From positions 5,033 to 27,870 of the forward strand of contig QXVZ01001916.1 of assembly GCA_008931825.1 (NCBI GenBank): a DNA stretch of 22,838 nt, given 5' to 3'. The notes under the pieces were generated by a model. The model did no database searches, was not told the DNA's origin, and was given only the letters and a program-made list of their open reading frames with translations. Positions 10,861 through 20,700 of the stretch are shown one piece after another. Position 1 is the first letter of the stretch, and every line of letters starts with the position of its first letter. The DNA comes from Phallusia fumigata (lineage: Eukaryota > Chordata > Ascidiacea > Phlebobranchia > Ascidiidae). The translations under genes were made by a program, and so were the position numbers.

Positions 10861-12560
10861 CCGCGCACTTCACACAACTGGATATTGTGTTTATATTACC
10901 GTGTGCCTGCTTCGAGCACTAAAATATTTATGGCTACAACTGCAGCAATCCTGACTTCCTTTCAGAGTCGCGTTGTTAACGCCTTTTGAGTAAGCCAGCC
11001 AACATGAAGCAAAGCAAGGCACTGGCTTTCTAACCGACCTGCAAGGAATATTTATACGAGTAAGCCTTCAGATCCTCACTATCTGTCACTGACTGACTTT
11101 CCCGAATGCCTGACGGAAGGATTCAGAAGCACTAGGCATCGAGGCCGCGCCCTCGTTGCGATACTGCCGTGCAGTCGCATGCATTACTCTGACACGTTTC
11201 GGCTCACGCACTGACATTTATCAAAATGTGTCTTCGGCTGAATCCGCTAACGGAAATCGTGCACATTCATAATCTTGCTGTGCAGAGCAGCACCGCACAG
11301 AAGCCTTAACGGGGGCATCCGCGCAACTTTGGTCCAAGCCAATCCACTTCTGAGGTGATGAATGTCTATCACACCTCGCACCGCGACCGCGCACCGGCGA
11401 AAACAACGCGAATGCGGACGACTATTATCTCTCATTGAATACGACGCGCGTTTATGAATTGCGTTTTCCTGGAAGTGCTGAGGTTGCAACGAATTCCGTC
11501 ATGAATCACCCGCCAGCTATCCTCCGCCTAGGCAGGAACAACGCTATGCAGGCAGTGCAGTGCCCACGAACGCGGTACAAGTCAAAATGCGCTTGCTGAA
11601 TGTTCTTGCCGAGATGGCTGAGGCTGCTGATTGGCGCCTAAGCGGCGGCGAAGCATCTGTAACTGTTAAATACCCCTTGCATCACGATTTGCGTTGGCGC
11701 GGGTTCGACATCTCGACCGCAGAGACACATTTGGAAGTTGCATGCAAACAAGTCACCATGCTGCCATTTCGCTTCATGGAAGCAGAAACAGAATTGCTAC
11801 TACAGACCTTTCGGCGTTGCTCGCGGCCATTCGTGGGTAATTACACCGGCAGTTAATCCTGTGCGCACCAACATCGACCTCAAAGCACTGCGATGTCACA
11901 CTTTCTGCCCAGCAAGTAGATCATGAGCGTGCACCGTGTTTCGTGTGGCAAATCAAGCGAATCCGCTGGCCCCACGGTGCTGCTGACCGAACAAATCCGT
12001 CTAAATATGCCAAACAAATAATTCTACAAAACTGGCGTACGCTTGTGTTTTGAAGCAAACGCAGCGATAATGTCAACACGTACAGTGACGTTGATGACTC
12101 TGCGTAATGAAATGTCCACGAAAATCGCCTCGGGTGTCTTGCGCGTTTTGTTTGGGCATTTGGAAATTACAGCTAGCCTAAAGTCCACGTTACTGGCGAG
12201 GCATGCACATTTTTAACGTGCTGCGAACGAAGTTGGCAAAGGAAATCCGTGCAGAAGACAGACATTTGTCACTGGCTGCGTCACGATGTGTCAATGCGTA
12301 ATTAACGGGCGGAGTAGCAGCTGTCTGGCGAGTTAGACGCCCTCTGCCTTCAGCAGCCTCACACACAGAACAATTACCACTTTTGTGGTCTGCCGCTCGT
12401 GCACCCAACAGTCCTTGGCACCCTGCGCCCGATTGCGACTGAGCTATAATGTAATTTGTCGCGTTGGGCAGCACACACACACATGCACCCGGGAACAATT
12501 CTTCTAACTGGGTCCCCAACACACATTGCAAAGACAATACATGCTGTGACAAAAAATTGC
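10861..12560. other. more GC-rich intergenic block of unknown nature
   Basis: This block is visibly richer in G+C and CpG than the surrounding AT-rich DNA. It holds the longest unexplained frames in the intergenic part: plus 11560-11856 (98 codons) and minus 12190-12570 (126 codons). Neither product was recognised. The plus frame runs MRLLNVLAEMAEAADW and ends beside a possible GTAATT donor. The block could be an old mobile element, an unrecognised exon cluster or horizontally derived DNA; the sequence alone does not decide. A short CA run lies near 12470-12483. Confidence 0.35.
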
Positions 12561-13080
12561 TATCTAACACCTATCCGCTTTCCTATCAGAAAGTTGGTGG
12601 TTTATGCAGTTTGCAGTGTAATTCTTCGCATAACACGGTATTCGCAATGTCCTCTAAACATTCAAAATTTGCAGACACCGTAGGTAAACTTTTCGTGTGC
12701 TTAAGCAACAGTATTAGCAACAACCATTTCTATTTTAAACTATGTGCGCGTACATACTGAACAACCGCTTTTTTGACAATACAAACCTCGATTTCCGAAA
12801 CTAAGTTTCCCTATCACATAAACAATAGCCTGTGCGCTCTTCTAGGTACGACAGTAAAATTTTTAGACCGACAATACGTTTTAGTTTCGTTCACAATTGC
12901 ACTGCCCCGAGGCTTGCGTTACAGCATAGCTCCGCGCGCTGACAGGTTGTGTCGACGTCACAACAACTCTCGCAAACAGATTTTGCTGTTACTATGGTCA
13001 CCCCACAGCGACCTTACACTCAGCTATAATGAACATGGAAAATCGTCGTGTAGTCTAAAACGTGAACTACAGAACCAATA

Positions 13081-13239
13081 GCGTAGCCAGACCAAAATTT
13101 TAAGGGGGGCCAATTAAGTAACCTAACTTAATGTACAACTTAGGAATTTTTTACCAGGAGTAGCCTACTTTAAAGTGCAACATCGAAATTTGGAGGGGGA
13201 ACATGGGCCCCTTTCGCACCCCCCCGCCCTTTGCTACGC
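13081..13239. mobile_element. short MITE-like element with GCGTAGC terminal inverted repeats
   Basis: The left end reads GCGTAGCCAGACC followed by an AT stretch and a G run. The right end, read in reverse complement, begins GCGTAGCAAAGGGC followed by a G run. The ends therefore form a short terminal inverted repeat around a 159-bp body without coding capacity. GCGTAGC-plus-G-run ends are common on non-autonomous DNA elements of invertebrates. No clear target-site duplication was found in the flanks. Confidence 0.55.
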
Positions 13240-13724
13240 CTTCAGTACAACAGGCTGTATACATTTAATACCGCATGGCAACATGTGATTGACACTGCTT
13301 GCAATGCGTTTTTCGCGGGGCAACTAAAAGCGGGAGTACACGAGGTATAAACCCGTATAAAAGAATACAAACGCGTCACCGCATTACTTCCACACAACGA
13401 AATGTGATTTGTAGAGTGAGATGAGTTTGCATAATTTTGATCACCAAATAATACATTAATCACCAATATATATTTGGGAATAAAGTAGTGTCTGCTACCT
13501 ACAAACTGTACGATTGGTTTTCAGGCAGCAAATGCGCAGCTTCTTTGTGCATGTTTACGATAATTGATGTAGGACGCATTGGTACCAATACCTGGTTACG
13601 CAACGTGGTAAAATGTGTTGTAAGATTGGGGGCATTCCCTGGATGTCACTGTGACAACGTCCTTCTGCAGCAAGGCAGCTGATAAATCTCTTCCTTCTCC
13701 TGAAGGATGCTGGAGCAATCAATC
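13240..13724. other. intergenic, nothing recognised
   Basis: This stretch separates the MITE-like element from the duplicated segment. Frames of about 65-75 codons exist on both strands but show no domain or splice support. It may be the distal 3' flank of the rolling-stone-like gene. Confidence 0.35.
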
Positions 13725-14419
13725 CAAATAAAAATCCTACGCGCAGCGACAGTTCTATCTTCGCGCCACGACATATTAGTTAAAAATAAATTGACCCTGG
13801 TATCGATATCCACATTGCGTTTTTCATACGCGGTGAGGTGATTGGTGCCAATGCGATCACAAGTTTCAGATTAAATATATTTAAATGCCAACGCGAATGA
13901 CTGCGTAAAAAGAGTAGTGTCAACGCTAGAACAACAGTAATAAGAATGCAACATACACACAAAAGATTCTCTACGGATGGAATCAAAAGGCGTTAAAGTA
14001 TTGAGGTAAAAAAACAGTCACGCCGTTTATAAGCTTGTACCAAAAAGCATTTTTTACAACAAGACATACTGCAAACTGCATATACCTATAGTGTATCACA
14101 TACGTTACAACACGACGCTTACAGCAAAGTTTGCAGTTAAGACTTATTGCATGTATGGCCTCGTGTCCCTTTCGGCATATCATGGGCGCTCTCTACTGTT
14201 CGTTGCATACAACAATAGCATTATAGTGCATACGTCTTGTCTGCCGTTTCAAAAGTTTATGTCTAGATAGGCTTGTGCTGAGGTGTTTCCATGAAAGCAG
14301 GATTGACGTTGCCCATCTCTACACCAGGCTCCGCTCTTCTGCCGTTTTGATCACTGGTGCCCTTGAGCACTGTAGCGCGCGCAATATACGCTCGAAGGTG
14401 GTAGAATCCAAAAACAATT
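13725..14419. repeat. first copy of a duplicated segment (rolling-stone 3' end plus 3' flank)
   Basis: This 695-bp segment matches 14421-15033 nearly base for base from CAAATAAAA at its left edge to CAAAAACAATT at its right edge. It has scattered substitutions and one extra stretch of about 85 bp (roughly 14019-14103) missing from the second copy. It ends exactly at a single N at 14420. That position, and an allele-like level of difference, suggest two overlapping contig ends that were not merged, so the duplication may not exist in the animal. Confidence 0.85.
14263..14419 (-). pseudogene. truncated duplicate of the rolling-stone-like C terminus
   Basis: Read on the minus strand, the segment encodes the last 51 codons of the rolling-stone-like protein, including GNVNPAFMETPQHKPI and the TAG stop at 14263-14265. 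It begins abruptly at the N. Compared with the intact gene there is at least one amino-acid change (RAYIAR instead of RACIAR) and a few silent ones. It has no upstream exons of its own. It is either a real truncated duplicate or, more likely, the other allele of the same exon left by assembly. Confidence 0.8.
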
Positions 14420-14420
14420 N

Positions 14421-15033
14421 CAAATAAAAAATCCTGCGCGCAGCGACAGTTCTATCTTCGCGCCACGACATATTAGTTATAAATAAATTGACCCTGGTAT
14501 CGATATCCACATTGCGTTTTTCATACGCGGTGAAGTGATTGGTGCCAATGCGATCACAAGTGTCGGATTAAATATATTTAAATGCCAACGCGAATGACTG
14601 CGTAAAAAGAGTGGTGTCGACTCTACAACAACAGTAATAAGAATGCAACATACACACAAAAGATTCTCTACGGATGGAATCAAATGGCGTTAAAGTATTG
14701 AGGTAAAAAAACAGTTACATTACAACACGACGCTTACAGCAAAGTTTGTAGTTAAGACTTATTGCATGCATGGCCTCGTGTCCCTTTCGGCATATCATGG
14801 GCGCTCTCTACTGTTCGTTGCATACAAGAATAGCATTATAGCGCATACTTCTGTCTGCCATTTTTAAAGTTTACATCTAGATAGGTTTGTGCTGAGGTGT
14901 TTCCATGAAAGCAGGATTGACGTTGCCCATTTCTACACCAGGCTCCGCTCTTCTGCCGTTTTGATCACTTGTGCCCTTGAGCACTGTAGCGCGCGCAATA
15001 CACGCTCGAAGGTGGTAGAATCCAAAAACAATT
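14421..15033. repeat. second copy of the duplicated segment, continuous with the intact gene
   Basis: It starts immediately after the N with the same CAAATAAAA sequence as position 13725. It continues without a break into the rest of the last rolling-stone exon, so this copy is the one attached to a complete gene. Relative to the first copy it lacks about 85 bp. Confidence 0.85.
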
Positions 15034-17044
15034 GCGTGAACAAACATAGGCATGATAATAATGGCTAGTATCAACCACCCTGCTGCCGTACCCGGGCTAT
15101 TTTGCCAGTCGAGTACCGAGTAAATCTGCGAGTCGACTCCGGTCCAGTGCATAATCAGCCCAAAGAGTCCATAAACGACTCCGTAAATGATCGTGTAGAC
15201 AAAGTGGAGTAGCCTGGTTGGAACGGCGGCTATGACGAAGATTTCGATCAGTGCTAGGATTGAATTGGTCACGTGCAGATGGATTGTTCGGGGTCGAAGG
15301 TTTAATGACGCTGGGCGATTTCGGCCAATCACAGCCCAGTAAAATATCGTGATGATAAACGCTGAAACAACGGCCATGTTGAAGAAGGCCCAGCAGACCT
15401 TGTGGTACCAGCAGAGAGTGTCTAAAACACAAAGCGCACTTTTACACAAAATCCAAAAAAGAAACAGGGCGCGTTAAACAGCTTGTACCAATATCATATT
15501 TGTTTTATAAAAGTGTAAAAATTAAAATTTTTCAAAGCAAGCCGTGATCGCTACGTTTAGCTTTGGAATCTCAATAGCATCAAACATAATCAACTAATCC
15601 AACTACTTACAACTTAATAGCGCCACTATGCGGCATTGATTAATAAAGTGATGCCGGTTTTGTCTCACTCTATGCCAGCAAAGGCCAAATTACCTGGTAT
15701 GTACTACAATCCCACACACGTTAGAAAAATAAACATAAAATAAAACTGAGTTACAAAGCATATGTTGTGGTTGTCGTAAAAAACCACATTTAAATCCTTA
15801 CCAGAATTATTGTGTTCGTCATTGTGACGCAATGCTACTCCAACAATGGACACAATCAAGGCAATCGTAAAATACAAGAGAATAAGCCACTCTGTCCAGT
15901 TGCTGAGCAGGAGATAGGGTGGTTTGTCACCAGGCGTGTCATTGCCTAGGTCAGTGGTGAAGTCGACAATGAACCAAGCGAGCTGGTAGCCGAACATGAG
16001 GAAACGAAGCACCAGATGAACCCATCGATTTTGTGTCCACTGCAATGCAAATATAAAATGACTTGGCTAAAAGACTGAACCAGCATCAAAAAGGTTGTTA
16101 TAAATTACTTTAAACTATTCTAAATTCTAATAATCTTTTATTATTTTTGTCATAAAGTTGTGAATAAAATTCTACTAGGAGGCGAAGTATTACTAGATAG
16201 CCCATTTTGTTATATGCTGTGTGTTTTACTCCAAACTTCACTTAACGTTAATGAAGATGGTTTGTGACGTACCTGTTACCTTAAAAATATTCTGTAACTG
16301 TTACATAATGAGAGGTAATAGTTTTCTGCTCCGATAAATGCACGTTGGCCAGTTAATTTTGTCACTGACAAACCTAATTTTGTTTGCTACCCGGAAACTT
16401 GCGCTAAACTACTATTGCGACACCAGATGCTTACAAACTTGTACCACCCTGTTATAGTTTATTCCTCAACACTGAGGCTGTAGGGTTTTGCACACGACAA
16501 TTACTGCCAGTAAATTATTTACCAGTATTGCCGTTGACCACGTAACACAGAACACAAATAAACTTACTTGATACACCTGGGCATGATAAAAAGCACCTTT
16601 ATACAGTATTTTGAAATACTGTCTTTAAACTCTAGCATGCACTAGAGTGAAATGATCTACGTCATAGCGCTTTTGAAATACTGTCTTTAAACTCTAGCAT
16701 GCACTAGAGTGAAATGATCTACGTCATAGCGCTTAGATCAAGCTGCGCATGACGTGTGGCAGGTGTGCACGATGAGTTGTTGATGTTTAAACAACCAATC
16801 GGAAATGACCACTGGCACATATATTTTATGCATGTAGACTACTGACGGCAGGCCGAAAAATCAGAGTGATCTGTTATTAAACAGATAAACGACTCAACCT
16901 TAGCATACTGGGTTACCTCTCGGCGCGACTAATTACAATTAATTATTATACAAAGCTCACCTGTATGTGGTAAAACTGATGTGGAGAAACGCCTACGAAG
17001 CCAAAATGTTGGGCCTGAAATTCAAACTTGCAGGACGTTGCCAT
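14877..17044 (-). CDS. protein rolling stone-like, multi-pass membrane protein
   Basis: Three minus-strand exons, 16961-17044, 15802-16039 and 14877-15421, join in phases 0 and 1 to give 288 residues ending in TAG. The protein has about six or seven hydrophobic segments: near 35-54, 79-98, 116-139, two or three between about 155 and 203, and near 220-245. It then has a polar C-terminal tail of about 45 residues. The length, the membrane layout and motifs such as SNWTEWLILLYF, WYHKVCWAFFNMAVVSAF and TNSILALIEIF match the rolling stone family. Its Drosophila founder is needed for myoblast fusion; most animal members are uncharacterised and often occur as several paralogues. The start ATG lies in a GCCATGG context. 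SDAD1 lies 742 bp upstream on the same strand. The 3' end is the part involved in the duplicated segment. Confidence 0.92.
16609..16732. repeat. two perfect tandem copies of a 62-bp unit in rolling-stone intron 1
   Basis: Positions 16609-16670 and 16671-16732 are identical. Each unit holds the near-palindrome ACTCTAGCATGCACTAGAGT (7-bp arms, 6-bp centre) followed by ATGATCTACGTCA. The lack of any difference points to a very recent duplication. It sits in the 921-bp first intron of the rolling-stone-like gene. Confidence 0.9.
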
Positions 17045-17786
17045 GGCAATAACAGCTGGAGCACAGTCTAGATTAAGGTTCAACAGCGAATTCGTGCCTA
17101 ATACGCAGAGAACTAATAGCCTTCTAAAAAGTGTGAAATATTAATATTTCTTAAAACTATCTTTGCCCTTCTATATGTTATAATAGTTACATTGGTCGGC
17201 CGTTTACATCTAGGCTAAACACGTCCGGCTGACCAGGCGCAATTTACAGTTCTTAACTTTTCTGTGGCCTGCATCTGAAGCACCACAAACCTCAGAGATA
17301 CAATTTACGTTCCGACACACCTCCGAGACATCTCAATGTTATGTAACCCGACAACACTCTGGTGATCGATTTATGTATCACCCCAGTCCGTTTCCCACAA
17401 GCCTGTGACGCAGCATCGACGTGCGTGCACAGGACGCCAAATCATGCGCTTACGCAAGTCACTTGTCTAACTAAAGATACAACAACAAAACACCTTGACG
17501 GCCATGAACTATTTTATTTTGACCAACCTCCCGATACTGTTGGTCGCACAGCGTTACGGCAACTGAACACGCCTATGCGTCATAGCCTCAAAGACTTCAC
17601 CGATTTGAAGTGTTATTACGTCGTTAAGAGAGAAGAGTGGACGGGCAGGTAGACAACAGCTAAATGCCATTGTAAATCCTACAACCGCACCGGTGAAGTT
17701 GTAATCACAAGCGTAGAAGATCTCTCGCTGCCCGGGGCTATACCTACTAACGTGCCCAATCGCTGGTTGTGATGCGCAGAAAGAAT
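17045..17786. other. intergenic between SDAD1 and the rolling-stone-like gene
   Basis: This 742-bp gap must hold the SDAD1 3' end and the promoter of the downstream rolling-stone-like gene, both on the minus strand. A 96-codon plus-strand frame at 17362-17652 has no recognisable domain and is treated as chance. Confidence 0.4.
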
Positions 17787-17791
17787 TTATT
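17786..17791 (-). terminator. AATAAA polyadenylation hexamer overlapping the SDAD1 stop codon
   Basis: The last codons read GTG AAA TAA ATT on the minus strand, so AATAAA spans the final Lys codon and the TAA stop. If it is used, the 3' untranslated region would be only about 15-30 nt. Confidence 0.4.
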
Positions 17792-20700
17792 TCACCCGCT
17801 TAGCGCGTTTGAGCAGTGCATTCCTCAGCGCCACTTGCTTCTCCTTGAAAGACCTGCCCGACTTCTGCTTTCTTACTTTGTGCCGCACCATCATAAACGG
17901 CTTGTTTTTGCGCTTTTGCTGAAAAGAAAAACGTCGAGTTAGTCTGGGGCAGGGTCCGCCGTTATATATTGCAATGATGCCAAATCGTGACGATGCCTGC
18001 AGTCGGCCTGTGTGACGTAGGCTCGTTGCGAGAAATTGAAGTGACGCAGGGGATGACAAACCAACATCGCAGTCGATTTATTTCTAACGCCGGACGTTGC
18101 GTGAAAAACACGGAACTTGGTCACTGTGACATCCTAACACACAACAATGCCCGTAGAATAGGGTATTTCCTTGATGAAAACAACGTCTCAGTTGCAAAGA
18201 CTTGTTTTACTATTGTTTGTGATAGGTTTAATCATACGTTTTAGAGTTACGGTGTATCGTTTAAAGGAAGGGAATTAAGTCTAATCAGTAAGAAGAAAAC
18301 AACACATTTCAACATTATTTACAATTGTAAAACTATGTGATTTGATGTAATAAAAAGGGAGAATTCACGACTAAAAGTTGTAGAAAAGGCCTAATAAACC
18401 CATAAATGAATTGTTATGCCATAATGTAGCAATTTTAAAACCTTGTCAGTAACTTAAAACCACAGAAATACTGACTCATTAAGTCACGACGACCGCAGCA
18501 AACGTGCAGTGTAGCTATGTTTTGTTTACAGTTTTTAATCTGCAACCTTAAGCGACTACAGCCACTTAGGAAAACAATATTGGTTAAATAGTGCCAAAAA
18601 TTTAATTTTTTCGTTATTCGTTGTTTTGTTTTCAATGCTGTTACCTTGTTGGTTGTGCTTGCATTAGGGTCAAGCTTTGTGCGTCGGCTTCCGTACTTGG
18701 GCCGGTCTTCCCTCCCCGCTAGAACGGTGGCCAACCTGCTCTCGCGGTCGTGAGCTCTTCGCTTGTGAACAAGTTCAATGTCGTTCAAGGCCACCAACTC
18801 TCCTCTGCGTTGAAACATAACATGGTGGAAAATTAAAAAAAACGCTTAGTTATTGACAACGACACCAACGACATTAACGATTTTTATCGTCTTTACCATA
18901 AGTTACGAAACAAAATGGTTTGTAACAACCAATTAAAATGATCCGTTAAAGCAAGGACCAGCAAAAACTAGCCATGAAATAGCTTCGATGGTACGTAGCA
19001 CAAATGTTCGAACTATTTTTTTGTAGTCATTTTTCTGTGCTTGCGTCATTAACTGTTGTTGACGTGACCTGCGACATTGTCGAATATGTCGTCATCGAAA
19101 TGACTGTACGACCTTTTTGCTGATTACACAATGACGCAATATTGAAGAGGACTTCCTACTGAGAAAACAAGTTCCCCCAAGTTCGCATGTTAAAAAATAG
19201 ACGCTGACGTATAATCAAATTATGCCCCGTCACTGTTTTCACATCACCGGGATGACGACGACTTTAAAAGTTTTTTTCATCTGAAATCGTCAGTTGGGTG
19301 TAGTGAATTTAACGTTAAGGCCACAAACTTGACTTTCGTCGACTACCCTTAGCATGAACTACCCAGAACAACTGTAATCAGAATTGATCTGATCGTGATG
19401 GGTCAGATAATGTCTGAGTGTGAGTTAACTAATTATCTGAACATGAAGATGGAAGGAATGGAATTTCTAGGTAGGACAGTTGGGTGATACAACAACGAAT
19501 AATATTTAACAAAATCAGTTTTTTCACCAGATCAATGGGTTGCAACTAGGGTTTCAAAAATACTGTATTTTTTGTTGCGCGCAAATTACAAGTGTAAAGT
19601 ACATGTATTTTTTTGTATTTTTGGTGTAACTTTCGTATTTGTTGAGTATAGATTGACTACACCAAAGTAGTCAATATTTTGGTACATTCCACCTTTATTT
19701 CACATAAGTCGATCATAACTCATCATCGCCTTCCAGAACAATAATCTAATTGTGACCTAAATCGCCTGTAACAGCACAAATTCATTATCTTTAGAAGACT
19801 ATTAGGTTTTATAGATACTGATTAAAAAGAATAAACAGGGCTCTAAAGTTCGCAGTTGGAATGGTTTGATTGTGTGCGGCTGTACTTCAAAAGTCCTGTA
19901 TGCGTTGTACACCATTCCGCGACTCTAAGAAACATTCTTGCGCCCCACATTGGGTTTTGGGACGCGAGTTTGGGAACCACTGGCCTACAAACACAAAAAA
20001 TATTTCGCATAGCGAGCAGATGCTCGCTGCCATTACGCTGTTGCACTGTTGGCGGAGCATGAAGCAAGTATTATATAAGTTTATATTTAATACGAAAAAT
20101 ACAAGTATTTTTACATCGATGTATTTTTCTTGTATTTTACACATGTGTATTTTACGTGTATTGTATTTTTAAAACCCTAGTAGCAACACAATTACCGTTT
20201 CGCTTTTAAATCAGAAAACCCTATTTAATTCGAGGAACTGAAGCGCCTCAATGTTTCCATAAAACGAATGACATAAGCTTTACTTGCTTTACAAATAGCA
20301 ACAGATTTGTCAAAATGGCGAGATGTGTAAGGCCGTAGTTTCGGTTAGTGTTTTTATGACTAAAAATCAAAAGGGATTAACACCACCCACCCTTCATTGT
20401 ATTCCTCGAGTTCGTCGACTCTACGCTTTGACGTTTTCCTCGCCGCTGGAAGCAGCTCTTTGGCGACCTGCTGTGCTCGAATTTTCTGGAACTCCTCCTG
20501 AGTGAGGAGCCGGCTTTGGCTGACAGCTTGTGCTTTCGATATTTTCTCCTCACTGTTCATTGCCGACACCTCGGGATCGACCTCAGCTGCCGCTTGGCTT
20601 GTCTTTAAAGCCAAAAATGTTAAGAGTTGTGCGGTAAACTGAATTCAGGATGAAAAGCACTGACCTCCTCATCCGATGAAACGTCATGCCAACTTCCGTC

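Noticed and set aside
12190..12570. 126-codon minus-strand frame as a gene
   Set aside because: No recognisable domain, no splice partners and no initiation context were found. It lies in a GC-richer block where long frames arise by chance.
14319..14510. Minus-strand frame running across the N
   Set aside because: It crosses an undetermined base and the duplicate junction in a frame different from the rolling-stone coding frame.
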